Assembly (NCBI RefSeq): GCF_016746095.1
Contig: NZ_JAERTY010000003.1
Span: 248,001-312,000, forward strand
DNA from: Sphingobacterium faecale
GTDB taxonomy: Bacteria > Bacteroidota > Bacteroidia > Sphingobacteriales > Sphingobacteriaceae
Length of the DNA: 64,000 bases
Direction of reading: 5' to 3'
Shown here one piece after another: positions 28,284 to 38,040 of the stretch. The position numbers and the translations under genes are program-made. Every line of letters begins with the position of its first letter. The first letter of the stretch is position 1. The notes below the pieces were generated by a model. It was not told where the DNA came from. It worked only from the letters and a program-made list of their open reading frames with translations, and made no database searches.

Positions 28284-29495
28284 TCTAGCCTGAACTCTGT
28301 ACATTCCGAAAACCACTAACACTAATAATATCGCGAAGAGCAAATAACGTACCGCCAGGTCTGCTTGTGTAGATACATTACCGCTGATAGAAATCAACGA
28401 ACTGGCTATCGAAGTAATAATATACACCAATCCTCCCATCAGCCCTCCTGCTGTACCGGCATTCGCTGGAAAAAACAGCATACTACTGGTAAAAAATGTA
28501 GTAAATAAAACACCTGAGATAATATGGATTAAGAACGCAAAACTTACCATAATGTAGATACTCTGGTAAAAGCAGCTTATCACCAACAGGCTCACTATGG
28601 CCGTCAACTGTACACCGATAGGATAAGCGACCCTTTCTTTGAATTCCGTATTCATACGGCGCTTTGCAATAAGACCTCCTATCATCCACGAGAAGCCGAG
28701 CAGTAATGTACAATATCCAATCGTTACCGAAGTAAAATGGAAGGTATTTTCGATAATAAATGGCCCTGTGATATTAAATAACATGACGACGGAATAGCTC
28801 AGCCCCAGCACAAGAATACCAAGGATAAATAACTTGTTCTGTAGCATTGTTTTATAGACTTTGACATACTCGACTATTTTTATCTTTTTCTTTTGTGCTA
28901 TGCTTTCTCCACTATAACACAGCTCAAATAGCAGCAATACGGCCGCATAACCTGCCAGAAAATAAAAATTGGTTTTCCAATTAAACATCTTTTCCAGGTA
29001 GCCTCCTAAAAACGGCGCCAATATAGGACCACAAGACCATACAATGGTAAAATAACTTAAGTAATTTTTAAGACGCTCCCCTTGGTATAAGTCGGCAAAT
29101 AATGCCCTGGTAGCCACGACCAGTATAGACACAGCTATTCCCTGTATCGCTCTCCATAGACAGATAATAAAAACACTATCGGTATAGGTGATAGCCATGC
29201 TACTCAACAAAAGGATGAACAAGGCTAATAATCTAGGGCGATAACGACCAATGCTATCCAAGATACTGCCGATAAACAGCTGCGAGATACCATAACTCAA
29301 TAAATATGTCGTCAATGTCAATTGAATATCCCTTTCGTCAACACCAAGGTTTCTGGCCATCGCCGGAAATGAAGGCAAGTAAATATCCGTTACAAAACCT
29401 GATAGCGGCATCGATATAAATGCCATCAGTGTTACCAATTTAATCCGTTCCTGCGAAGCCTGTCTCAACATATCATTTGATTTATTATGGAACAA
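28278..29495 (-). CDS. Bcr/CflA-type MFS drug exporter
   Basis: The 405-residue product has about 12 membrane helices. The start (LMAFISMPLSGFVTDIYLPSFPAMARNLGV) is the Bcr/CflA signature, followed by LTTYLLSYGISQLFIGSILDSIGRYRPRL and RAIQGIAVSILVVATRALFADLY (motif for this exporter group) and FLGGYLEKMFNWKTNFYF. It exports drugs or small peptides by proton antiport in known members. It is 64 bp downstream of an AraC regulator on the same strand, which probably controls it. Confidence 0.9.
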   Translation of the reverse strand: MFHNKSNDMLRQASQERIKLVTLMAFISMPLSGFVTDIYLPSFPAMARNLGVDERDIQLTLTTYLLSYGISQLFIGSILDSIGRYRPRLLALFILLLSSMAITYTDSVFIICLWRAIQGIAVSILVVATRALFADLYQGERLKNYLSYFTIVWSCGPILAPFLGGYLEKMFNWKTNFYFLAGYAAVLLLFELCYSGESIAQKKKIKIVEYVKVYKTMLQNKLFILGILVLGLSYSVVMLFNITGPFIIENTFHFTSVTIGYCTLLLGFSWMIGGLIAKRRMNTEFKERVAYPIGVQLTAIVSLLVISCFYQSIYIMVSFAFLIHIISGVLFTTFFTSSMLFFPANAGTAGGLMGGLVYIITSIASSLISISGNVSTQADLAVRYLLFAILLVLVVFGMYRVQARG

Positions 29496-29559
29496 AAGTA
29501 GAGACTATCTCCTATTCACACATTTTACCTGACAAAGCAATAATTATAAAAATCAAAGA

Positions 29560-30477
29560 TTACTTACTTTCCTGACGAAACCGTAGCGGAGCAACCTGCG
29601 CATTCTTCTTAAAAAAATTATTGAAATGTGTTGGTTCCTCAAAACCCAAGGTATATCCGATTTCTGCGACATTCCAGTCGGTATAGGTTAGCAGATTCTT
29701 GGCTTCTTCGAACACCTTTCTTTTGATAAGCTGGGTCGTCGTTAGATTCGTAACTGATTTGACAGAAGCATTCAGGTGGTTGACATGCACATGTAAGCGA
29801 GTGGCAAAATCTGCTGCTGTACGCAATTCGAGTGGATAAGCGGGCGAATCCAACGGAAACTGTTTATGAAGCAACTCATCAAACATACGGTATATACGCA
29901 CAGCTCCCGACTGATTCTCTACCTCCAAATCATCAAAACGCCATTCCAATGCCAAGTGCAGTATCGCGGCGAGATTGCTTTTTATAGCATTACACCGAAG
30001 TAGGTAGTTGGAATGGTTCAATCGGTACATATTGTTAAAAAACGTTGTTACCGTCTGCAGTTGCTCTTCATTAAGGAAGATTATCGGTTTACTCCACTCT
30101 TTGAAAAGGGATGTTTTCTTGAAGGGTTCGAAAGCCTGACTTCCCGAAAAAAATTCTTGGTTAAACAGGCAGAAATAACCTTCTTGCTGATTGGTGTCGC
30201 AGACCCAGGAATAAGGAATATTAAGTGCCGGCAAGAATAAAACAGGACGGTCTATATACAGTTCATGTTTACCATACTTGAACCATCCCTTCCCGATGAT
30301 CAAACTAATTTTATAAAAATCGCGGCGATTATAGGGGGTTTTAAAATCGCAGTATTTGCGTGGCGAAATATTAAAATGTGATTTTCCAATTTCGAAATCA
30401 TTGATTTCATCCTTACCATCGTGCAGATGACTCAACCGTTTGTAGTAATCTTCTAATGTTTCTAGCCGTTCACTCAT
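29560..30477 (-). CDS. AraC family transcriptional regulator
   Basis: The 305-residue product has a cupin-like N-terminal half (FYKISLIIGKGWFKYGKHEL, DRPVLFLPALNIPYSW) and a C-terminal AraC domain (TAADFATRLHVHVNHLNASV, TDWNVAEIGYTLGFEEPTHF, NNFFKKNAQVAPLRFR). It lies directly upstream of the MFS exporter on the same strand. The inducer is unknown. Confidence 0.92.
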   Translation of the reverse strand: MSERLETLEDYYKRLSHLHDGKDEINDFEIGKSHFNISPRKYCDFKTPYNRRDFYKISLIIGKGWFKYGKHELYIDRPVLFLPALNIPYSWVCDTNQQEGYFCLFNQEFFSGSQAFEPFKKTSLFKEWSKPIIFLNEEQLQTVTTFFNNMYRLNHSNYLLRCNAIKSNLAAILHLALEWRFDDLEVENQSGAVRIYRMFDELLHKQFPLDSPAYPLELRTAADFATRLHVHVNHLNASVKSVTNLTTTQLIKRKVFEEAKNLLTYTDWNVAEIGYTLGFEEPTHFNNFFKKNAQVAPLRFRQESK

Positions 30478-30539
30478 GTAAACACAAAATTACAAAAATC
30501 AAACATTAATCGCTAAAACCAAAAATCTATCTAATGTAA

Positions 30540-30915
30540 AGATTGCTTCGCATAGCTCGCAAGGACGTACTAGTATAGCCGTCACTGCGAATGCAATAAA
30601 GCAGTCTCTACGTAACAGATTGCTTCGCATAGCTACCAATGACGTGCCCGCCTAGCCGTCACTGCGAGGGTTAAGTTTTTTAACAAACACAGAGGAGGTT
30701 TGATGACAGTAAAAGTAAACGTCACCTCGACCTTGTGGAGAGGTCTATTAACTGCATAGGGTTAATATATAGCTTGTAGATCTCTCCGCTACGGTCGAGA
30801 GGACGACATAGTTTCCAAACGGAGCTTGCGAGCTCACCATAGATAATCTGTCATTGGCAGGGAATGAAGCAGTCTCTATAAAACAGATTGCTTCGCACAG
30901 CTCGCAGTGACGTAC
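30540..30915. repeat. Cluster of interspersed palindromic repeats
   Basis: Three copies of a unit beginning AGATTGCTTCGCA start at 30540, 30617 and 30885, each followed by a (T/G)GACGT-like end; GTCACTGCGA occurs at 30581 and 30658 as the opposite, complementary end, so units can fold into imperfect stem-loops. Between them, a second family is present as an inverted pair (GTCACCTCGACC near 30721 and GGTCGAGAGGACGA near 30793). These resemble the dispersed GC-rich repeats common between genes in Bacteroidota. The 444-bp gap 30478-30921 holds no ORF. Confidence 0.75.
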
Positions 30916-30921
30916 TAATGA

Positions 30922-31476
30922 TTACTTCTTGTATTCTCTTTTCAATACGGCAAAAATCTCTCCATCGACAAAACGTCCTTTTTCAAAGAAGTAATCCCGC
31001 AGTATGCCTTCGGATGAAAGTCCTACCTTTTCCAATAATCTACGCGAAGCGATATTGGCAGGATCGATAAAGGCTTCTATACGATTCAACTTAAACTGCG
31101 AAAAACCGTAATCCAATATACATTGAATTGCTTCGGTCATCATTCCTTTTTGCCAAAAACGGGGATGCAGTTCATATCCTATCTCTGCCCGGCTATGCTC
31201 GGTGGCAAAATTATGAAAACCACAGGTACCGATCAGTGCTTCAGGCTCTTCCTTTAGGCAGATAGCCCAGCGGATGGTATCTTTCCGTACATAACGATCC
31301 TCCCAAATTTTAACAAGGTCATGTGCTTCCTTAATATCGTGAAATGTAGGCAGGTCGAAAAATTCTGTGACCTCATCTTTGGAAAAATAGGAATACAGCG
31401 CCTCCGCATCGGAGGGCTGTATTTGTCTTAACTGTAAGCGTTCAGTACCTAACAGTGGAAATTTATCAAAACTCAT
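30922..31476 (-). CDS. RimJ/RimL-type GNAT N-acetyltransferase
   Basis: The 184-residue product starts FPLLGTERLQLRQIQPSDAEAL and has IGTCGFHNF, the acetyl-CoA region AEIGYELHPRFWQKGMMTEA, and FIDPANIASRRLLEKVGLSSEG. These are standard marks of the Acetyltransf_3 (RimJ/L) group, which acetylates protein N-termini or small amines. It lies 22 bp after mgtA's end... on the same strand, reading away from it, so co-transcription with mgtA is not implied: this gene is downstream-oriented behind it. Confidence 0.87.
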   Translation of the reverse strand: MSFDKFPLLGTERLQLRQIQPSDAEALYSYFSKDEVTEFFDLPTFHDIKEAHDLVKIWEDRYVRKDTIRWAICLKEEPEALIGTCGFHNFATEHSRAEIGYELHPRFWQKGMMTEAIQCILDYGFSQFKLNRIEAFIDPANIASRRLLEKVGLSSEGILRDYFFEKGRFVDGEIFAVLKREYKK

Positions 31477-31497
31477 AGGCCATAAAAGTACCTAAAA

Positions 31498-34206
31498 TTA
31501 CAACCAGGTGTTGAACTTTTTAATAAACCAATTCTTGACTACCTGAGTAAGCAAGCAATACGATACTAATATTCCGATCAACCAAGGGAAGTAACTAAGT
31601 GGCAATGGTTGCATCTTTAATGCTTCTGCAAATGGTGAGAATGGCAATAGAATACCGATCAGCATAATCAGTGAAGTCAACGCGACTACCGGTGCAGCTG
31701 CCCAGCTCTGTATAAATGGAATCTTGCGGGTACGTATCATGTGAATAATCAACGTCTGCGACAGCAATCCTTCTACAAACCAACCCGTCTGAAACAGGGT
31801 TTCATGCTCTGGGCTATTGGCTTTGAAGACGAAATACAATACAGCAAACGTCGCAAAATCGAATATGGAACTAATCGGGCCTATATATATCATAAATCTG
31901 GATACACCTGCCGCATCCCATTTACGTGGCTTTTGGATGAAATCTTCGTCCATTTTATCCCAAGGGATAGATATCTGCGAGATATCGTACAACAGGTTCT
32001 GGATCAACAGGTGCATGGGCAACATCGGCAGGAAAGGCAAAAAAGCACTCGCCCCCAACATACTGAACATGTTTCCAAAGTTACTGCTAGTCGTCATATT
32101 GATATACTTGATAATATTACCAAAGGTCCGTCTTCCGTAGATGACACCTTTACGCAATACCATGAGATCCTTCTCTAATAAAATAATATCTGCACTTTCT
32201 TTAGCAACATCGACAGCGGTATCGACACTGATACCAACATCGGCTTCTTTCAATGCTGCGGCATCGTTGATACCATCCCCCATAAAACCAACGGTATGTC
32301 CTTTTTCCCGTAATGCTTTGACAACACGTACTTTTTGAAGTGGGTTAAGCTTAGCGAATACCGACACGGACTCCACGCAGTTACTCAAATCCTCATCCGA
32401 CATCTGCTCCAATTCGGCTCCACGTACAATATGCTGTACAGGAATACCGATATCTTTACATATCTTCTGGGTCACAGTTTCATTATCTCCTGTCACCACT
32501 TTTACTTCTACGCCCAACTTGTGAAGCGCCTCGATAGCTGGTTGAGCTGATGGCTTGGCGGGATCCAAGAAACCGATGAAACCTGTTAAAGTCATTCCTT
32601 TTTCATCTCCAATACCATAAGTCAGCGGGTGTGATGCATCAAACTCTTTAATAGCTACAAGGAGTACACGCAGACCTTCATCATTCATTTTCTTGGAAGT
32701 CTGCAATACAATCCTACGCATGGTATCATCCATTGGAATGGCCTTATCATTCTCGACATGGAGGCTTCTGTCTTCTCCCGGCTCAAAAGCATAATCACAA
32801 AGAGCTAACATTTCCTCTACTGCACCTTTACAGATCAACAAGTGTTTGCCATCGTGTTTTTTCAAGATGACCGACATACGACGGCGCTCAAAATCAAAAG
32901 GTATCTCATCTACTTTCAGATATTGCTCCTCGACCTTCAGGTAATCATGCAATTCGACATGTTCCAACACCGCTTTATCCATTAGATTTTTAAGTCCGGT
33001 CTGATGAAAGCTATTCAAATAAGCCCATTTCAACACCTCATCGTCTTCAATACCATAGACATTAAGGTGTTTTTCGAGGACGATTTTATCAAGGGTCAAT
33101 GTACCTGTCTTGTCTGTACATAACACATCCATCGCTCCTATATTCTGTATAGAGTTCAGGCGTTTGACGATCACCTTACGCTTGCTCATATTGACAGCTC
33201 CCTTTGCCAGGTTGGCGGTGACAATCATGGGTAGCATCTCTGGTGTCAACCCTACGGCTATCGCTATCGCAAATAGTAACGCTTCCAGCCAGTCTCCTTT
33301 GACTAAACCATTGATCAGGAATATGACCGGAACCATCACCAGCATAAAACGGATCAGCAATAGACTGACATTATTGATCCCCTTATCAAAGCTGGTCTCT
33401 GGCCTTTCACTGGTTATGGATTTACTGATACTACCGAAATAAGTGTAATTACCCGTAGCCACGACTACAGCCATCGCTGCACCACTCACCACATTAGTTC
33501 CCATAAAACAGAGGTTACGCAATTCGATGACCTGCATATTTTCTGCATCACGCACAGGCAGATGATGTTTTTCTACAGGCAATGCCTCTCCTGTGAGCAT
33601 ACTCTCACTCACAAAAAGATCCTTACTGCTAAGAATACGGCAGTCTGCAGGAATCATATCTCCTGCAGAAAGGTAGACGATATCTCCAGGTACCAACTCC
33701 GCAATTGGAATTTCCCTTTTTATCTTAGACTTACGCGATACGGTAGCAGTGGTTTTCACCATTCCCTTAAGCTTTTCGGCGGCGCTATTGCTTCTAAACT
33801 CTTGGATAAAACGTAATAATACGCTTAGGAATACCATAACCAATACGACTGTAACGGTCATATAATCCTTTTCGTGTGCAGGAGCCAACCACACATCAAT
33901 AACAAAAGACACTAAGGCTATCGCCAATAATATATAGATAAAGGGATTGGCAAAAGCCTGGAGCAACTGTATATACCACTTGGGCGCCTTTTGATGCTGT
34001 ACCTCATTAGGTCCGAATTTTGCACGTCGGTCTTCGGCGATACGATCGGTAATGCCCTCCTCATTGGTCTCCAACATGGCATATACCCATTTGTCATCCT
34101 GCGCAGAAGCATTCCGCAATTTGGTCACGGTTCCTAGGTTCATACCGCTAGAGCCTAGTGTTGTTTGGAGTGCATCCTTAATCCTGTTGTTCATCTTTAA
34201 TGCCAT
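31498..34206 (-). CDS. mgtA: Magnesium-translocating P-type ATPase
   Basis: The 902-residue product has all P-type ATPase motifs: TGE in the actuator (LTGEALP, about 205), TPEMLPMIVTANLAKG in the M4 region (about 321), phosphorylation Asp365 in DKTGTLTLD, and VGFMGDGINDAAALKEADVG in the hinge. The M4 PEMLP sequence and overall length identify the MgtA/MgtB subgroup, which imports Mg2+ across the inner membrane. It is the last gene of the mgtC-mgtA pair, 74 bp after mgtC. The ATG at 34194 is an alternative start. Confidence 0.93.
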   Translation of the reverse strand: MALKMNNRIKDALQTTLGSSGMNLGTVTKLRNASAQDDKWVYAMLETNEEGITDRIAEDRRAKFGPNEVQHQKAPKWYIQLLQAFANPFIYILLAIALVSFVIDVWLAPAHEKDYMTVTVVLVMVFLSVLLRFIQEFRSNSAAEKLKGMVKTTATVSRKSKIKREIPIAELVPGDIVYLSAGDMIPADCRILSSKDLFVSESMLTGEALPVEKHHLPVRDAENMQVIELRNLCFMGTNVVSGAAMAVVVATGNYTYFGSISKSITSERPETSFDKGINNVSLLLIRFMLVMVPVIFLINGLVKGDWLEALLFAIAIAVGLTPEMLPMIVTANLAKGAVNMSKRKVIVKRLNSIQNIGAMDVLCTDKTGTLTLDKIVLEKHLNVYGIEDDEVLKWAYLNSFHQTGLKNLMDKAVLEHVELHDYLKVEEQYLKVDEIPFDFERRRMSVILKKHDGKHLLICKGAVEEMLALCDYAFEPGEDRSLHVENDKAIPMDDTMRRIVLQTSKKMNDEGLRVLLVAIKEFDASHPLTYGIGDEKGMTLTGFIGFLDPAKPSAQPAIEALHKLGVEVKVVTGDNETVTQKICKDIGIPVQHIVRGAELEQMSDEDLSNCVESVSVFAKLNPLQKVRVVKALREKGHTVGFMGDGINDAAALKEADVGISVDTAVDVAKESADIILLEKDLMVLRKGVIYGRRTFGNIIKYINMTTSSNFGNMFSMLGASAFLPFLPMLPMHLLIQNLLYDISQISIPWDKMDEDFIQKPRKWDAAGVSRFMIYIGPISSIFDFATFAVLYFVFKANSPEHETLFQTGWFVEGLLSQTLIIHMIRTRKIPFIQSWAAAPVVALTSLIMLIGILLPFSPFAEALKMQPLPLSYFPWLIGILVSYCLLTQVVKNWFIKKFNTWL

Positions 34207-34280
34207 AAGATTCTCTGTTTATTCTAATTTCAACGGTTCAAAAATCTGTTAATGATCTCTTTCCATACTAGTCTGTATGG

Positions 34281-34991
34281 TTATAACTCTGATTGTGCGC
34301 CGATAATCTCCCAGCTCACCTTCGCTACTTTTTCCTGTATCGTCAGGCGGCTGGCAACACTTTCGATTAAGCTATCCTGCGGGGTAACTGCTCTGATAAT
34401 AGCTGTGATTATAACATACGACTTATCTTCGCTATCGTCACTGGACAGTGACTTTAGCAGTACTCTGTCCTCATTGCTCAACATCTGCATCAAGGATACC
34501 CGAACGGCATTCTCCACATCTGTATTACATTTGAGCTTAATCATATAATCCACCTGTTCGTGTTCCGACTTGGAGAAGCTAATGCGTCCTAAAAACAAAC
34601 CAAGCGGTCGTAACAACAAGTGGGTCAATATTATTGCCAGGGCTACCAAAGTCGCCTGTGGATACAATCCTACTCCACACAGTGCACCTACAGCAGCAGA
34701 ACACCAAATGGTAGCCGCTGTATTCAAGCCCTGTACCGTCCCCCCATCTTTCATGATGACACCTGCCCCCAAGAAACCGATACCACTGACGATATAGGAT
34801 GCTACCCGACCGGTCGCATCTCCGGCGATCTCGGCAGCGAGTAACAAGAAAGAGGCAGCACCCAATGATACTAATGTATTGGTACGGAGTCCGGCGCTTC
34901 GCTGGCGCCATTGTCTCTCTATACCTATTAATGCGCCTAATAAAAAAGCGACGGCAAGTCGTGTTGCAAAGTCAAGAATTCCCATTGTCAC
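34281..34991 (-). CDS. mgtC: MgtC/SapB family membrane protein
   Basis: The 236-residue product has the MgtC signature LLGALIGIERQWRQRSAGLR followed by TNTLVSLGAASFLL, then GVIMKDGGTVQGLNTAATIW and further membrane helices, and a C-terminal cytoplasmic ACT-like part (VDYMIKLKCNTDVENAVRVS). MgtC proteins protect cells at low Mg2+; in Salmonella MgtC affects the F-ATPase. It lies 74 bp upstream of mgtA on the same strand, as in many mgtC-mgtA/B operons. Confidence 0.92.
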   Translation of the reverse strand: MTMGILDFATRLAVAFLLGALIGIERQWRQRSAGLRTNTLVSLGAASFLLLAAEIAGDATGRVASYIVSGIGFLGAGVIMKDGGTVQGLNTAATIWCSAAVGALCGVGLYPQATLVALAIILTHLLLRPLGLFLGRISFSKSEHEQVDYMIKLKCNTDVENAVRVSLMQMLSNEDRVLLKSLSSDDSEDKSYVIITAIIRAVTPQDSLIESVASRLTIQEKVAKVSWEIIGAQSEL

Positions 34992-35097
34992 AGATTTTTA
35001 TTGTTTACAAAAACAAAGATCCTATAACAACAACAAAATAGCCGTTAGAGTGTTGGTAGAAAAAGATTAGAATTTTATTAGAAAGGGATTGGGTGGT

Positions 35098-36465
35098 TTA
35101 TAAATGTGGTAATTTGAGATAAAATGTTGTTCCTTTCTGCAGGGTAGAATCAATCTGTATGCTTCCCTGATGTAAGGAGACAATTTTATGGGTCAGGGAG
35201 AGACCGATACCATTACCATCGGTAAAAGTTTTATTCTCCCCTCTAAAAAAAGGCGTAAAAATACGCTCGATATCTTGTGCTGAGATTCCGATGCCATTAT
35301 CCTCAAATGTCAGAAAGACATTAGTTTTATCAAATCCAATGGATACGGTACACTTGTGATTGTTGGAGAATTTGCACCCATTGTCGATCAGGTTGGCAAA
35401 AGCCACTTTGAGTAGGTAGGCATTGCCCTGAACAGAGATGGAGGTGTCATCTTCAATCTCGCCATCGAATTCCAGACCTATTGTATAGGAGGGCTCAGCC
35501 GACTGTACCTGTTGCAGCGCATCGATCAATACTTCGTCTATACGTGTCGGTTTGAATGTTATTTCTGTTGGATCATAACTTGCCTTGGCCAGATCCAGTA
35601 GACTATTGGACAATTTGGTCAAGCGTTTAGCATCATTTAGCGCTCTATCAATAATCAATTTATAATCTGCAATAGCCTGGTCCTTGGAAGTCGACAGTTC
35701 CAATTCAGCGATTATAGCAGCCAAGGGGGTACGTAGCTCGTGTGCGATATTAGACACGAAATGCTTCTGGGCATCAAAAGAACTCTCTAAGCGATCCAAC
35801 ATACCGTTGAATGTATCGGCCAAGCGTGCCAATTCGTCGCCATTAGCCGAGCTCTCAATACGTAAATCTAAATTCGTAGCTGATATATTCCGCGCCCGCT
35901 CAGTCATGGCATTTATCGGCCGGAAGAAGCGTCTGGAGAAATACTTACCAGCTATATATATAATCAATAGCGCTATGACCAAACCGACCAACATCGCCTT
36001 TAAGAGATAGTCAAGCTTACGGTAGCCGTATTCATCATAGGCTGCTGCTGTCACAATATAGTCTTTACCCTCATACGGATATAATAAACCTATTACCTGC
36101 CATTTGTCCTGATAGAAATATAGCTTTTGCTCCTTTGCCAACTTGCTGAGCATATCGGGCGTTTCCTTCACAAAATCGATGTCAACCGCATCATGGTATA
36201 GGAGTTTGTGCTCGGTATCATAGATCGCAACCTCAACCTCATTTAGGATCTTACGGTTATTGTGGTATATATCCTGTAGAGTCTGCTTATCGACGCGTGC
36301 ATTCAAAAAAACGTTGGCCTTCGTAATAGCCTCTTTCTCTAAAAGTGCATAGAATTCACGTTCACGGTTATTCACTGAAGTGTGATATACCGCAAAAGCA
36401 AACAACAACAGGATAGCTCCTGTAATCGCTGTAAAAACCAAGGTAAGCCGCGTCCGAATCTGCAT
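35098..36465 (-). CDS. Sensor histidine kinase (HAMP, HisKA)
   Basis: The 455-residue product has an N-terminal membrane helix, a periplasmic sensor (residues 30-155), a second helix (AMLVGLVIALLIIYIAG), a HAMP domain (about 175-230), HisKA with His242 in FVSNIAHELRTPLAAI, and HATPase motifs (LIDNGCKFSNN, FEDNGIGIS, GNGIGLSLTHKIV). The response regulator gene precedes it with a one-base overlap. Its position before mgtC-mgtA suggests it senses Mg2+ or a related stress; the sensor does not look like PhoQ, so that is an inference. Confidence 0.93.
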   Translation of the reverse strand: MQIRTRLTLVFTAITGAILLLFAFAVYHTSVNNREREFYALLEKEAITKANVFLNARVDKQTLQDIYHNNRKILNEVEVAIYDTEHKLLYHDAVDIDFVKETPDMLSKLAKEQKLYFYQDKWQVIGLLYPYEGKDYIVTAAAYDEYGYRKLDYLLKAMLVGLVIALLIIYIAGKYFSRRFFRPINAMTERARNISATNLDLRIESSANGDELARLADTFNGMLDRLESSFDAQKHFVSNIAHELRTPLAAIIAELELSTSKDQAIADYKLIIDRALNDAKRLTKLSNSLLDLAKASYDPTEITFKPTRIDEVLIDALQQVQSAEPSYTIGLEFDGEIEDDTSISVQGNAYLLKVAFANLIDNGCKFSNNHKCTVSIGFDKTNVFLTFEDNGIGISAQDIERIFTPFFRGENKTFTDGNGIGLSLTHKIVSLHQGSIQIDSTLQKGTTFYLKLPHL

Positions 36466-37145
36466 TAATCCTGTTTTAGTATGAACCCCATGCCCGATTT
36501 AGTATGGATGAGCTTCGTGTCAAAATTCTCATCCACCTTTTTTCGGAGGTAATTTATATATACATTGATAAAATTAGTTCCCGTATCAAAGTGCGTATCC
36601 CATACTTTCTCCGCTATCTCTACACGAGACAATACCCGTTCCGGATTCTGCATCATGTATTCTAAGAGCTTAAATTCTTTTGGTGTCAGATTAAGCTCCA
36701 CCTCTCCCCTTTTTACCACCTTGGTATGTAGATTCATTTCCAGATCACCATATTTCACTATGAATCCTGTTGGTGATGCAGGCCTTCCATTACGTTTTAA
36801 CAATGCCCTTACCCGCACCATGAGCTCGCGCATTTCAAACGGTTTGACCAAATAATCATCAGCTCCGGCATCAAAGCCTTCAACTTTATCGTCTGTTGTC
36901 CCTAAAGCAGTAAGCATTATAATAGGCACATCCGGTTTAATCTGTCGGATTTCTTTACATAAATCCAATCCATCTATTTTCGGCAAGATGATATCCGTAA
37001 TGATTAATTCGTAATCGTTCTGTAGCGCCAATTTTTTAGCAGACAATCCATCGTAGGCAATCATCGATGTGAATCCTTGTTCGTCCAACCCCCGTTGAAT
37101 CAACTCTGCTACACGAATATCGTCTTCGACTATTAAGATGTTCAT
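36465..37145 (-). CDS. OmpR-family response regulator
   Basis: The 226-residue product has a receiver (ILIVEDDIRVAEL, phospho-acceptor Asp51 in LIITDIILPKIDGLD, and GADDYLVKPFEMRELMVRVR) and a winged-helix domain (LNLTPKEFKLLEYMMQNPER, VWDTHFDTGTNFINVYINYL). It is the first gene of the cluster and overlaps the kinase by one base. It is the likely regulator of the mgtC-mgtA genes downstream and of itself. Confidence 0.95.
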   Translation of the reverse strand: MNILIVEDDIRVAELIQRGLDEQGFTSMIAYDGLSAKKLALQNDYELIITDIILPKIDGLDLCKEIRQIKPDVPIIMLTALGTTDDKVEGFDAGADDYLVKPFEMRELMVRVRALLKRNGRPASPTGFIVKYGDLEMNLHTKVVKRGEVELNLTPKEFKLLEYMMQNPERVLSRVEIAEKVWDTHFDTGTNFINVYINYLRKKVDENFDTKLIHTKSGMGFILKQD

Positions 37146-37169
37146 ACGTAAATACTGTTAATAGTAGTC

Positions 37170-37177
37170 CAAAACTA
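37170..37177 (-). promoter_or_regulatory. Candidate -7 box for the two-component/mgt operon
   Basis: On the minus strand this octamer reads TAGTTTTG, an exact match to the Bacteroidota -7 consensus TAnnTTTG, 24 bases ahead of the regulator start codon. I see no clean -33 TTTG at the usual distance, so the call is weak. Confidence 0.4.
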
Positions 37178-37296
37178 AGTAAATATATTCAATTTGACTA
37201 TCAACTGGCGCTTTGCTTTTGCGGAGCCTACAAAATCTCAAACAAGTACTGGGCGAAACACTTATATTTACTGCTGATAAGCCATGAACGATTGGA

Positions 37297-38040
37297 ATGG
37301 AAAAAATCAACTCTAAAGTAGCGGTAAGCAATATCATAAAGGAATCGTTGGAAGTTCTGGAACGCTGTGGAGCCGATGAATTCTTTGCAACTCTACATAA
37401 GGATCTGTTAAAAAAGAAAATCAGATTTCCTTTATTGGAATTTGCTACCCGACAAATTATAATTCAGGTGCCTTCTTCAAAACAAATACAGCTAGCAGAC
37501 CGTATTATCGAGATGCAGGAGATTGGCAGTCAGGTTCTTGCAGGAATCATCCTACAGACCCGACTTGATCTAGACTTTGAGGGTTCGATAGCAAAGGCTT
37601 GCGCTTACATTCAATATGGCAACGAATGGTATGTGTGCGATATTATAGGCGAACGGGTACTGGGTTACGCTTTATTAACCAATCCAGAACGAACAATCCC
37701 GGTACTCCAACACTTATCATCTCATGAGAATAAATGGATCGTCCGTACTGTAGGTGTAGCTACACATTACGCCGTCAAAAAAGGACTTGACAAGAGTTTT
37801 GTTGAAACAGTATTTCAGATCCTATTGAACTGCACCAATACCACTGACTTTCACACCAAGAAAGGTATCGGCTGGGGAGCCAAGACGGTGGCACGATTTC
37901 ATCCGGACATAGTAGCTAATTATACAGCACAGATTATGGCTCCCACGACGAAGCAGTGGTTTCGTACTAAAATCAATATCGGCCTTAACCGCAACAAAAG
38001 TCATGACACAACGAATCTCAGCAAAAAGCATACTCCATAA
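37297..38040 (+). CDS. AlkD-like DNA alkylation repair protein
   Basis: The 247-residue product is all alpha-helical with HEAT-like repeats. The blocks WYVCDIIGERVLGYAL and SSHENKWIVRTVGVATHYAV and the end KQWFRTKINIGL match the DNA alkylation repair (AlkD/AlkC-like) family. Asp115 and Arg150 fall where AlkD uses an Asp and an Arg near the damaged base. Such enzymes are glycosylases for alkylated purines. The 3' end overlaps the radical SAM gene by 38 bp, so the two are translationally linked. It is divergent from the mgt regulator. Confidence 0.78.
   Translation: MEKINSKVAVSNIIKESLEVLERCGADEFFATLHKDLLKKKIRFPLLEFATRQIIIQVPSSKQIQLADRIIEMQEIGSQVLAGIILQTRLDLDFEGSIAKACAYIQYGNEWYVCDIIGERVLGYALLTNPERTIPVLQHLSSHENKWIVRTVGVATHYAVKKGLDKSFVETVFQILLNCTNTTDFHTKKGIGWGAKTVARFHPDIVANYTAQIMAPTTKQWFRTKINIGLNRNKSHDTTNLSKKHTP

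Noticed and set aside
30540..30915. CRISPR-like direct repeats
   Set aside because: Spacing is irregular, units are imperfect and palindromic, and no cas gene is present.
34570..35070. Several plus-strand ORFs opposite mgtC
   Set aside because: They are frame shadows of mgtC and its upstream region, without motifs.
35098..37145. PhoPQ orthologues
   Set aside because: The regulator and kinase are of the general OmpR/HAMP kinase type; the sensor domain lacks recognisable PhoQ features.
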